Of a stretch of 64,000 nucleotides of DNA, positions 53,303 to 63,195 are shown piece after piece; position 1 is the stretch's first letter; every line of letters starts with the position of its first letter. The notes under the pieces are model-generated. The model did no database searches and was not told the origin of the DNA. It saw only the letters and a program-made list of their open reading frames with translations. This DNA comes from Gautieria morchelliformis (Eukaryota > Basidiomycota > Agaricomycetes > Gomphales > Gomphaceae). Location: assembly GCA_015179125.1 (NCBI GenBank), contig WHVA01000149.1, positions 124,001 to 188,000 of the forward strand, written 5' to 3'. The translations under genes were made by a program, and so were the position numbers.

Positions 53303-53812
53303 GGCCACTGGGTCCGTGGCGGGTCATGTCGCAGCCTTTTTGAGGCAACGTGGGCCAGGGTAACCTGGAGCTGGGCTGCGCTCAGCTGTTGCTCCAGTTC
53401 CTTGATCCTGGCGTGCTCGGTTGCAAGCGTGTCGTCGCGGCCTTTGACCGCGCATTCCAACTCCTTGACCTCTTTTTTAAGGTCGTGGATGTCCCAGAGG
53501 GGCTCTTCTCACGCGTCACGCGCGATGCCCTTGGGAGCCATCCCCAGGCTGCATCGACGGCGTCGCCGATGTCTTCGTCCCGCAATTTGACCTTGCGGGT
53601 GCCTGTCGCGGCCCTTAGGTGCGTGGCGTAGTCCACGCACGTTGCGCAATCATCCAGGTGGACGATGGCGAGGGCGTCCTCCCATCCCACGATCATCCAG
53701 TGCTCCTGGTCTACTGGAGCACGGAGAATATCCGTGGCCCCCTGTCTCGGGCCGTTGCTCGCGTTGTGGACATTGACCGATCAACGTCCATCCCATCTTT
53801 GGGGGGCATCAT
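53303..53812 (-). pseudogene. G2 third ORF, N-terminal part
   Basis: Starts 92 bp past the pol stop on minus with MMPPKDGMDVDRSMSTTRAT, then after a frameshift DHWMIVGWEDAL-like, VHLDDCATCVDYATHLRAAT, RDEDIGDAVDAAWGWLP, then in another frame a strong coiled coil (LKKEVKELECAVKGRDDTL, ARIKELEQQLSAAQLQ). The G1 element splits it at GGCCC, and the remainder is at 45640-47112. Total intact length would be near 660 codons. Frame changes show decay. Confidence 0.55.
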
Positions 53813-53903
53813 CTTCGTGAGGATGATGGTGGTTAGCTTCCAAGAAGCGATGCGCCCTCGGAAAGATCCGAGGTGAAAATTTAACCGCGCTGTGGCCGGT
53901 GCA

Positions 53904-55142
53904 TCACATGGTCTGCACGTGACAGACACGTCTAGCGGCGTCTGGGAGGTCGCGTGGCTTGCTCACCCCCCTAAGCTCTAGATAGCTATCTAGGGCTTCA
54001 AGGTCCTTGCAGGATGACATGGGTTCCCATGTCACATCGCCTAAGGTCCAACGGACCTGGAACTCCAGGTCCATTGAGTTTATCCATCGATGTGCGATAA
54101 TCTCGTCGACGAGCCACTCCTCGTTGTCATTTGCTCCGAAGTCATAAAATGACTTGGCCTCACGACGGGGGAACAATTCGTCGTTGTTGGCCTCATATCG
54201 CCGTACGAGGCTTGAATGGAAGACCGGTGAAATGCGACGGCTTTTCAGCTCGTCGGGAAGATCAAGGGTCACCGTCGAGGCGTCATTGTGAGCTTCGACG
54301 ATGCGGTACGGTCCGATGTACCGCGGGACTAGTTTTCTGGCTCTTCCTTTCGGGAGAGTTAGGTTTTGTGTTGAAAGGTAGACACGGTCATTGGCCACGT
54401 ACCTGTCGCTCGCCATACGTTTCTTATTTGCATGAAACGTTTGCGTCACTCGATGCTCTATGATTGCATCGTGTGCCACCATCAGGTTCCATTTTGCCTG
54501 ATGTGCGAACCGGGCTACCCCCTTGAATGGGGTGTCCATGGCTATGGGGAGGTCTATCCGCGGCATATAGCCGTGGTTCAGCTCGAAAGGTGCGAACCCT
54601 GTGGTTGCGCTGACGTTGCTGTTGAGGGCGACCTCAACCATTGGGCATTTCAATGCCCAATCCTTCTGGTCGTCTCTGACGACCATGCGCAATATCTGGC
54701 CAATCGAGCGGTTTGCCCGCTCGGTGGGTCCATCCATTTGGGGATGGAAGGCAGTTGACATGAGGAGCTTAGTCCCCATGAGTCGCTGTAGTTCACGCCA
54801 GAAGATCGACGTGAACTTCGAGTCTCTGTCCGAGACGATGGAGTCAGGAACTCCGTGGAGTCGAATGACCTCTTTCAGAAACAGCCAGGCTACTCCCTTG
54901 GCTGACACGCTCGTCGTGGTTGGTATGAGGTGTACGAGCGACGTTAGTCGGTCGATGACTACCATCAGGTAGTCACAGTCGTTGGATTTGGGCAGGGGCC
55001 CCATGAAGTCGATGTCAATCGACTGCCACGGCCTATCTGGAATGGGTAGGCTGTGTAGTAGGCCTTTGGGCCGTTGTGGTCCGGTCTTCGTCATCTGACA
55101 TCTCGCGCACGATGTGCAGAACACTTCTATGTCTGGGCTCAT
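53904..55142 (-). pseudogene. G2 integrase and chromodomain
   Basis: An open frame of 412 codons: the C-C half of the zinc finger (CTSCARC), core IDIDFMGPLPKSNDC (Asp), SIVSDRDSKFTSIF (Asp), GPTERANRSIG (Glu), then GPYRIVEAHNDASTV and a chromodomain-like EEWLVDEIIAHRW ... GDVTWEP. All three acidic residues are present. The upstream frame is separated only by a TGA at 55164 (NYV-stop-RAYWW), where Arg is expected. Confidence 0.88.
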
Positions 55143-55163
55143 TCCTGGCCACCAATATGCTCT

Positions 55164-56366
55164 TCAAACGTAGTTCGAAGTCTTCAGATGGCCGTAGTGG
55201 CCGACTATCTGATGTGCCCGATCGATGATAATTTCGATCAGCTTCCTTCCCCCTTGAAGAACAGAGCGGGGGACGGCAATGACGTCTCTTTTGAGCTGGT
55301 TCTTAGTCCAGATCAGCCCGTCCCAGATCCCGAATCTCGGGTGCGCGTCCAGGTGTGCCATGATCTTTGTGAACATGGTGTCCCTGTGGTATGCGTCTCG
55401 TAAAACCTTAGACAGGTCTACGCCTTGCTTGATGACCCAGCGCAGGGGCGCACCATCATTTCCTGTGGCGATGGCTCTGACGTCATCATTGTCGTCGCAT
55501 GACACGGTGACGTTCATGGACTCTGGTGAGCCCTCGTTTAATGTGGCGGATTCCGTTACTCTCGCCTCTGTCTTCTCCACGAGGCGTTTAGAGCATCTTG
55601 TTGCTGCTGTTCGCAGCTCGATATACCGGTCGGTGGGCAATAACTCACCGTCCGGGTCTAAACGTGCATCCGCGTTCACGAAGATGTGGTCCGGGTGATT
55701 GTCATCACTCGTGTCGTTCTCGTAGTAGCGTGACAGGCAGTCCACTACCTTGTTCTCTACACCATCAACATGAACGGTGTTGAAATTGAACCGGGAGAGA
55801 AACTCCCACCATCTGACCTGGCGGTCAGATAGGCTCTTCTGGGTCTCAAAGTACTCGAGCCCTTTGTGGTCTGTGGTGAGGGTGAACCTTCGCCCCAGCA
55901 GTTTGTCCTCCCATTTCATGAGAGCCTCGAGCACCGCGATCGTCTCGTGCTTGTGAGTCCGGTAGTGTTGCTGAGCAACGCTGAACTTCTTTGACAAGAA
56001 GCCGGCAGGTTGACAGGTTTTCCAGTCAGGGCCTTGGCCGTAGACCGCACCGACGCCGGCTTTTGATCCATCGGTGATCACCCAGATCGGCTCTGGGCAC
56101 CTTGCGTCTACTGGATGCAGGATCAGGGCCTTACAGGCCAACGCCTTAATGCTTTGCCAGCATTTATCTAGTAGTGGCGTCCATTCGAATGGAGGGTTAT
56201 TACGCGCACAGCCCAATAGTGGGGGGGTATATGCACTAACATCTGGCATGTAGTGTGCCAGATACTGTACCAGCCCAAGGAAACGCTGGACGTCGTTGAA
56301 CGTCCGTGGCCTGCGCCACTCGGATGCGTTGCATCTTGTCCTCATAGGCATGTACCCCTCGGCCAT
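55164..56366 (-). pseudogene. G2 RNase H and integrase N-terminus
   Basis: FNDVQRFLGLVQYLAHYMPD leads from RT into RNase H: VITDGSKAGVGAVYG (Asp), HKHETIAVLEAL (Glu), TLTTDHKGLEYF (Asp), then a spacer and the H-H half of the integrase zinc finger (DRAHQIVGHYGHLKTSNYV). It is joined to the RT frame by a frameshift near 56320-56340 and ends in TGA at 55164. Confidence 0.85.
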
Positions 56367-57213
56367 CGATAATATGGCCGAGACACTCCATTTGGATGGA
56401 ATAGAGGTCCACCTTTTTCTTGCTCAGAAAAAGGTGATTCTTCCTCAGTCTGTCAAAGACGATGTAGAGGTGCTCTTCATGCTCTTGTATTGAGAGCGAG
56501 AATATGAAGATGTCATCCATGTATACATGGACGAAGCGACCTATGCAGTCGCGGAAAATGGCTGTCATCAGCCGTTGGAATGTTGATGGGGCGTTACAGT
56601 CCCCCATCTGTATCACCTGGCTTCTGAAGGTGCCAAGGCTCGTGGCAAAGGCAGTCTTTGCTACGTGATCCAGATGGATCCGGATCTGCTCGTATGCTTC
56701 TGACATATCGAGTTTTGTTCGATACCGACAGCGAGCCATGTTGCTGCGAATGATATCCTGATCTGGGAAGGGCATGACGTCCTTCACCGTGTTCTCGTTC
56801 TGCTGGCGCAGATCGAAGACGGTTTGCAATGTACCGTTCTTCTTCGGCACACACAGCATGGGCACGGCCTGCTGCGCGACTGCCAGAATCCACCACTTTG
56901 CAGTGGTGTATCGTTCTATCTTAGCCGACAGTTCCTCTCGGAAGTGTTCGGGGCATTTCGGTAGTCAATACTGCATGTGCTTGTTGGGATCAATGAGGTT
57001 GATCTTGTGGTTGATCTCCTGTAGTGGTGGGAGTTCTAATGGAATTCCACTGACTAAGTCAGTGATTCGTTCCATCCATTCCTCACGAAGGCGAGGAAGG
57101 TCATCATCCATGAGGATGATGGTGGTGGTTGGCTTAGAAGCCATTAGGCGCTGTTGGCGTCTATTAGGTCCTGCGGCGCGCGGACCCGCTTTCCTCTTTC
57201 CCATCGCTTTCAC
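56236..57213 (-). pseudogene. G2 reverse transcriptase
   Basis: Frame 57213-56965, a TGA (HMQY-stop-LPKCPEHF), then the same frame on to 56236. RT motifs: PMLCVPKKNGTLQTVFDLRQ, RTKLDMSEAYEQIRI, STFQRLMTAIFRD, VHVYMDDIFIFS (catalytic YMDD at about 56520-56509), LSKKKVDLYSIQMECLGHII. One stop and one frameshift; the catalytic residues are intact. Confidence 0.87.
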
Positions 57214-57291
57214 CGTTAGGTGAGAGCGCCTCTCCCTACGGTTGTAGGGTGAGTTCGAGGACGAGTCGTCCCGCCACTCGTCCTCCTGGCT

Positions 57292-59003
57292 TCAATGAGC
57301 CAGGCTAGGCTTTGGTGCCTGGGTGATCCTGCTCACCCATGGCCCCTTGTCCTCGTTTGTTGATCCATCATCGTCGAATGAGACCTTGCCTGTGGGGATC
57401 ACTTCGTTCCCCTTGCGAATCGTCCCTGGGTTCGAGAAGTCCAGGGTTATGCCGAATCTCCTTAGGAATGGTGTCCCTAAGATAGCTTCGTAATATTCGT
57501 CGTATGTCTCAGGACCAAATTTGATGGTCATGTTTGTTCCATAGTTGATCGTGGAATGGCTGCCTATGCAGGCTAGCTGCAGCGTGATTGGCTGCTCCAG
57601 GGAGAATGTCTTCATCCCTGTAGCTCGCGTGAATTCGGGGGATAGCAGTACCCCTTTGCTGCCACTATCTAGCAGGCAGTGGGCTTTTACGCCGTTTATT
57701 TCCCAGTACCCCGATAGGGTACGGTTCTCACTGCGTGGGCGCATTGGCCACGTCCTGTGTTTGCTTCGGTGGTGATACACCGGCTCGGCTGCCTTGTCTG
57801 GAGTGACCGACGTGCGTGCTACCATGACCTTCATGGCGGTTTCGTCCTCCAGTGCGAATCTGATTGCGCTGGACCTGTAGGTGGTGTCTTCCACCTCCTC
57901 GTCCCATTCATAGTATTGGGATGGCTCGGGGTCCCACTCTTCAGCGGGTGCGTCTCCGTTGTCCGGAGTGTCATTGGGTTGGGGATCACCCTCCCCCTCT
58001 TCATCAATCTGTTGAAGAGAATTTTGACCGAGATCCATCTCTGGATCCTCGGCCTCATCGTCGTGCCTCGCGGCTGCTGTCCATATACCGGACCTAAGCC
58101 AGGGGCACTCCACCTTTTTGTGGCCAGGTTGGCCACATTCAAAGCACGTGGTGTTGCTTTGGCTGCCGCTGGGCCTATCGTTAGGCCGGCCCAACGTTTT
58201 CGTTGGTGGGGCAGGTCGTGGGGATGACCCTGACGCTTGAGGCTGTTTAGCTTCAGGCGGGCGTCCAGCTTGTGCTGGGTGTGAGGGCGGTAGCCGTTGT
58301 CCTGTTCTGCTTCTTGCGAACAGGCTGGGCCTGGTCAGGCCCGTTTGTGTCAACGGCTTGCTCCCTGTGAGCCGGGCAGCGCTTGCCGTTGCTGCTGCGC
58401 TTTCTGCGCAGCGCATCCCCATGTTGTATCGGGATGCCTCCTCGATCATCTGGGCCGTCTCGAAGAGTTGCTCTATTGAGCTGCTCTCGGCATTATAGCC
58501 CTTTTTGAGGACTTTGTTGCGCAGCGTTTCACGCAGCGCCAACACAAATCTTCTCCGGAACGTGTAATCGTCTGGCGGCTGTATCATACGTGCCGCGTAT
58601 TTCGTGAGCTCGTTCAGCATTTCCTGAACGGTTTTCATGCCCTGCATGACCGCGTCGAACTTATTCAATGCGTGATGGCATGTCGGTGTGTGCAGGAACC
58701 CTTTTTGAAGGCCTTGCATCACAGTTTCCAGCGTCCAGCTGCGGACCTGGTGATCGAATTGTTCAACATTTCGAAGGAACCACTCCTGGGATTTGCCGGT
58801 GAGGCGAGTGCCCACGTAGCCGACCTGCACATCTATGCTGGTTGGCCCTAGGAGGCAATTCATTTTCAGCCATCTTAGGATGGCTGCCACAAAGATTTCA
58901 AACTCTTCGAGGTCAGATCCCCCGGCATATGGCTCGGGGTGAGCCAATTTCACGCCGGCTTTCGCTAGCACAGACTTCTCCGGGTCTGTGTCCATGGCGT
59001 CTG
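57292..59003 (-). pseudogene. G2 gag C-terminal part and protease
   Basis: Continuous from the solo LTR at 59004: MDTDPEKSVLAKAGVKLAHP, the capsid-like RWLKMNCLLGPTSIDVQVGY and LRNVEQFDHQVRSWTLETVM, a CCHC knuckle CFECGQPGHKKVEC (58146-58105), an acidic linker (DEAEDPEMDLGQN), then a pepsin-like retroviral protease motif CLLDSGSKGVLLSPEF (57676-57629) and FLRRFGITLDFSNPG. It ends at 57292, 79 bp before the RT frame on the same strand. Whether gag-pro and pol were one frame originally is unclear. Confidence 0.85.
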
Positions 59004-59418
59004 TGTAAGGGCAACCCTGGTTGGTTGTGGAGATCACACTACCACACAACTGACAAGGGGAAATCCAAAGAGAAAAGTCTAAGGACCCCCAATGTCAGCG
59101 AGCCCGTATTATACTACGCTGCGCAGCCAGGGACAACACTTGGCACCCACCATCAACCCTGCATCCCCCTGACCTCCCCGACCCTTGATCGACCCTTGAT
59201 GCCACCTACTATGCCAGTCGCTTGATTTCCGACGCTGTTCCGAGAGTGGAAGTCGGAAATTGGAGTGGAACTGGAAAAGTGAACAGAACCGGTGGAAGTT
59301 CTCCCAGAGGCGGAATCATTTCCGAAAGCGGAGGCGGAGATGGAATCGGAACCGGAAGCGGAGTCGGAAATGGAGTCGGAACTGGAACTGGAAATGGAAA
59401 ACAGGGTGTCCCCTGACA
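59004..59418 (-). repeat. G1-family solo LTR, TSD GTCTG
   Basis: 415 bp, reverse complement of the G1 LTR (TGTAAGGGCAACCC ... GTCCCCTGACA). GTCTG at 58999-59003 and 59419-59423. It lies in the G2 gag; the G2 copy at 4230-4250 shows the empty site (MADAIDTDHEKS). Confidence 0.93.
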
Positions 59419-60279
59419 GTCTGCTAACGCCACGCAGATCATCCGTGTGATCCCGTCGTACAGCTCCATTGGTACGACGTCGGCCTGGTCAGGGATTCCC
59501 TGGCCTTCCCTTGGGGCCATGGATCGCTCGTGCGGCTGTGACACTGCGTGGGGCAGGCTGTTGTATGCCCTGACGGGCCCTGGGCCCAGATCGGGCTCGG
59601 GATCGGGAGCATTTTGTGCTCTCAGTTCCGGGGGTGTTTTGTGCCTGGTGTCCCCAGTCAGTCCCGCGTTGCGGATCCGCAGCCTGCTGTTGTAGGCTGC
59701 ACGCGCCTGCCGTGCGTCCTGTATGGCTCGCGTGAGCTGCTCGTCGGGCAGCTGAGCGGTGTGGCTGTGGGCCACTGTTTCTTCAGCGTTCTTCGCTAGT
59801 AGCTCGAGTGCCCATGTGTGGCGGCGCGCGGCTGCGGCTTCTTTACGCTGCCAGTGTGCGACTTCGAGCTCTAAGCTCTCGGTCGTCGTTTCAGAGTCAG
59901 GCTCTGAGGCAACCTGTTCCCTAACTATCTGTTGGATCGTCTTATGGCTGTCTGTTGGGGCAGCCGGTTGCTCTTGAGGTTCATTTCTGAACCTTACGTC
60001 CTGCTTGTCCCACTCCTTTCGGCGCGGGTCTTCCGCATCGTGACTGCGTTCGTTCGCTGCGGACTGTCGCGAGCTCGGACAAGTTGTGTCGTGTTCCCCG
60101 CGTGGGCGGAGGGCTTTCTGGACGTCCTCCAGCGTGGCTGCATCTTGCAGCCTGATCTCCTCCGCCTGGTGGAGTTCCTTGCTGATTGCTATTAGGGCGG
60201 CGGTGGCGTTGTCGAGCTGCGATGCCAGCTGATCGTGCTTGTGGCGTGTCAGCGTGCTTCGGTGCAGCACAGCCTGCAC
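59419..60279 (-). pseudogene. G2 gag coiled-coil part
   Basis: An open frame from 60279: MQAVLHRSTLTRHKHDQLAS, long heptad-rich helices (LDNATAALIAISKELHQAEE, LEVAHWQRKEAAAARRHTWA), a Pro-rich linker, then ADVVPMELYDGITRMICVAL into the solo LTR. With the LTR and one GTCTG removed it joins the segment ending at 57292. The long N-terminal coiled coil is unusual for a Gypsy gag. Confidence 0.75.
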
Positions 60280-60395
60280 CTGTTTGTTCAGGGCCTCTGT
60301 CGTCTCATGGTCGATGGCGTGAGCCCTCGAGCTCTTGCGACTGGAGCTCGAGTATTCCGAGCCCTGACCATCGTCTGGGGCTCATCTTTTTGCCG

Positions 60396-60687
60396 TCATC
60401 CCCCATCAGGGATGATCGTCGTCGCTCTACTTCGTGAGCGTCGGTTCGAGTTGTGGCTTTGTGCCCGCCTCGACATTGTTGCTCTACCATCTGACGACGG
60501 CGAGACTTCTCTGTCCTTTCCTTTGTCTCTGGGCAGAGAGGAATGGGGGGGCGGCGCCGGCTCGTTGCCTGGCATCGTCTCTTCCTCGGCCACGCTCAAC
60601 GAGACGTGGTCGGGGTTTTCCTCGTCCTCTACTGGGGGGACGAGGGCGGTGAGATCTACTCTCCGTCTTCTATCGTCTTGGACTCTT
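60396..60687 (-). pseudogene. G2 gag N-terminal linker
   Basis: VDLTALVPPVEDEENPDHVS, SLPRDKGKDREVSPSSDG and an Arg/Ser stretch ending at 60396. A frame change separates it from the coiled coil at 60279. Relative to copy 1 it lacks two bases near 60655, which breaks the frame with the upstream start at 62182. Confidence 0.6.
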
Positions 60688-62078
60688 TGTTTTGGAACCC
60701 ATTGAACTAAACGTAAAACTGTGGTGTTAAACACAATTCTAAAGTTCAATCAGAGATTTGACTTTACAAGCACACGCAAGCTTCAAAACTATTTTAACGG
60801 AGAACCCAATTAAGAAATTATACTCCGGTGAACAATCAGAATCAGTATTGGTACAGGAAGTGTAGCAATAGAGATTTAACTGAACATGTGTAGTTCTCAG
60901 ATTGTGCAATACTTTGTGAGGTCAAAGAATGTTATTAGTCGTCCAAGGGTCCAGATACTTTAAGGGGGAAAGCTACCTAGAGTCTTAGGACCGCGGGTCG
61001 AGTGAATTAAAGACAACAATAATCCCCAAGACGTGAAAAGATAGTTCTGCGCTTGAACTCTTCCTCAGTTCAAGTATGTCACTATTCTTGTGGCTTTTCT
61101 GGTTTTCCAACTCAACAAACGTAGGATATTAACTCACTTACCCTGAGTTAGGTTAATATCTGTAGTGCGTTGATTGATCAAGAAATATCAATTACTCAAA
61201 AGGCTATTAACCCACTTAACTCAGAGTTAAGTTAATAATCTATTGTGTGAATTGAATAACTAATAACCAAGTCTATTAGATCACTGCTCAGAGTGGTGTC
61301 TAATGGTACAGGATTACTAATCAGGTACTCTTAGTAATGTTGCTGTTCGCAGCGCGATTAGTCAGAGCCTGCTGCAATTAAAATAGAGCACTCTTGTACT
61401 TCTCAGAGCCAATCAGAGTTGCTGCAATCTTAGACTGTAGCCAAGTCAGTGAGCCAGTACTTCGGTACAAGGCTGTGTTGAAGTCACACTTCAGTTACTC
61501 AAGGTATGAGTGGTTTGGGTGAAAGATGATTGATTGCTTCACTGCTAAAACTGCAGGCTATTTATACTGCATCTATCTAGCTTATGTAACTACTGCTAGG
61601 AACCTTGTAGAGGCTTCTACTACTGTGAAGAACCTTGTGGAAGCTTAGAGAAGCTTCAGGAAAGGTTTGGAAACTATTGGAAGGCTGTGGAAGGTTCTAT
61701 TGCTATATTGGGTTAAAGTCACAGCTCTGTGACAGTAAAGCTAAGAGTATGTAAGAAACTCCCACGCTCATGTGATTATCATGTGATGAAGGAAAGTCAT
61801 GTGACTTCAAGCTGGATTGAGGTCATGTGACTGTGTCATGTGATTGTCAGGTGACTGTGGATGATCAGGTGACTTTGAGCTGTTTTTGAGGTCATGTGAT
61901 AGTCATGTGACCGTGGGGGATTCTTAGCTAAACTATCAAGAGATTGTTGTATCTTGTGGACCCAATGTGAGTGTAGCATAGAAAAATTAATACAACCTTT
62001 CTTGAGGACATTTGAAACTAATTAACTACCTACTAAATGTTCATAAATAGGTAGCTACTTTGTGGATGATCCCTAACA
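60688..62078. repeat. Long solo LTR (1391 bp), TSD CTCTT
   Basis: Reverse complement of the 6061-7495 LTR: plus-strand ends TGTTTTGGAACCC / GATCCCTAACA, flanked by CTCTT at 60683-60687 and 62079-62083. Nine TCATGTGA/TCAGGTGA sites (61770-61912) against twelve in the sister. Its TATA box on minus is at 61559-61566. The indel in the site array accounts for most of the 44-bp length difference. Confidence 0.93.
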
Positions 62079-62321
62079 CTCTTGGTCCAGGGTAGCGTCA
62101 GCCGTCGTGTCGCTGGGCTGCGCCTGGGGCGTGGACCTTGAGCTCGTTGCTCGTGTCCGTCTTTGACTGCATGGAATCATCATGCTCACAGCTGACAGTA
62201 GAGGGTCTACTGGAGGGTCTCAACGATGTTTAGTCGTTGATGCAGCGATCTTTTTCAAGATTGCTTCGAATCCACTATCGGTTGGTCGCGTGGCGATCAA
62301 CTGCAGGATAGTTCAAAAAGG
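62079..62321 (-). pseudogene. G2 gag start and leader
   Basis: Two adjacent ATGs on minus (62182 and 62179) start MMIPCSQRRTRATSSRSTPQ, then QAQPSDTTADATLDQE up to the solo LTR. The leader 62183-62321 next to the LTR holds CTTTTTGAACT, shared with copy 1. I could not match it to a tRNA 3' end or to the G2 LTR. Confidence 0.6.
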
Positions 62322-62536
62322 TGTAAAGGATGTCGATCTTAGGACCTTGTATCACAAGGGCACTACAGAACTTGACCAATGAGTGGTATTCTGAATGCTA
62401 CGTAGTGACAGGTAAGAGTAAGATGCGATGGGAACCGTTGGCCGGTTCCCACGCATAAACTATACAGTGGGTCCCTAAGGGGCCCACTGGGATTATGTAA
62501 TAACTATTGTACATGTAGATACATAGGTTATTTACA
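62322..62536 (-). repeat. G2 5' LTR
   Basis: 215 bp, the closest of the three to 44723-44937, with the right AAGAC duplication immediately after. A short inverted word GGGTCCCTAAGGGGCCCACT lies in the middle of all three LTRs. Confidence 0.93.
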
Positions 62537-62541
62537 AAGAC

Positions 62542-62679
62542 ACGATCGAAGGCCTGCTGGAGTGGTTGGAGGAGGTGATGAGGGACGTGGGGGTGAGGCT
62601 GAATGAACTCAGCGGTAGGCTTCTTGAGTTGGAGGGGCTCCAGGCTTCTATTAGGAAAATGATTAAAAAGATGATGTAG
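62542..62679 (+). pseudogene. Cys-motif ORF, 3' part beyond the G2 insertion
   Basis: In frame with GEED at 44710-44722 once G2 and one AAGAC are removed: TIEGLLEWLEEVMRDVGVRL, NELSGRLLELEGLQASIRK and a stop TAG at 62677. Leucine-zipper-like heptads. An A-rich run follows at 62698-62710. Confidence 0.6.
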
Positions 62680-62863
62680 TTTTGATAATTTGTTCTGAAA
62701 AAAAAAAACATCGAATGGTTGTTTACAGCGTTTTCAAAAAACCTTGACATGGCACGCTTTTTTTTCTTTTCTCAGAGGCGCCTGTGCTGCTGCAACTGGC
62801 AATGGGGTATCCACGTATCAGCCCTGACCTCAAGCAGCAAGCACTATGGCTGCTTCATAACGG

Positions 62864-63195
62864 TTATATGGAAAAGGTGGGTATTATCCTCAATATGTCT
62901 GCCAGTGTGAGGAACTCTGGAACCAGCTCAAGTTTCTCCTCAATGGTCATAAGTCCGATATCAAAAGCTTGGGGGAACTTGCAGGCATAGTGGCCTGGCT
63001 GCTGGCATCGGAAGCAGGTGACAGTTGGGTTGCCTTTTCTGTGTATGCAGTCAACATCCATTGGGGAAGGGCCACTCTTTGAAGGGGGGGGAGGCTAGGG
63101 TTCCAAGTAGGGGCAGGTGGAGCAACTGTCAGAAATATCTTCCGCATCGGAATGAATACTGCTCTGGGTTTTGGCACAGGTGGAGTGAGACAAGC
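62864..63195 (-). pseudogene. G1 gag fragment with zinc knuckle
   Basis: Minus-strand pieces match the G1 gag: AVFIPMRKIFLTVAPPAPTW (63177 frame), then MDVDCIHRKGNPTVTCFRCQ and QPGHYACKFPQAFDIGLMT (CCHC partly retained; the last Cys is shifted by ACKFPQ against ARECPQ). One frameshift. No LTRs nearby, so it is a truncated relic. Confidence 0.8.

Larger units (their letters stand above)
44723..62536 (-). mobile_element. Complete G2 Ty3/Gypsy element with nested insertions, TSD AAGAC
   Basis: AAGAC at 44718-44722 and 62537-62541 flanks two outer 215-bp LTRs (44723-44937 and 62322-62536; three differences seen). On minus the order is 5' LTR, leader, gag, protease, RT, RNase H, integrase, chromodomain, a third ORF, a polypurine tract, 3' LTR. 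Later insertions are a G1 element (47113-53297), a G1 solo LTR (59004-59418) and a long solo LTR (60688-62078), plus a 669-bp tandem duplication near the 3' end. Without these it is about 9.6 kb. Three TGAs and several frameshifts inactivate it. Confidence 0.93.

Noticed and set aside
60688..62078. LTR starting at TGAACTAAACG (60703)
   Set aside because: That start gives no target duplication. Starting at TGTTTTGG (60688) gives CTCTT on both sides and matches the ends of the sister copy.
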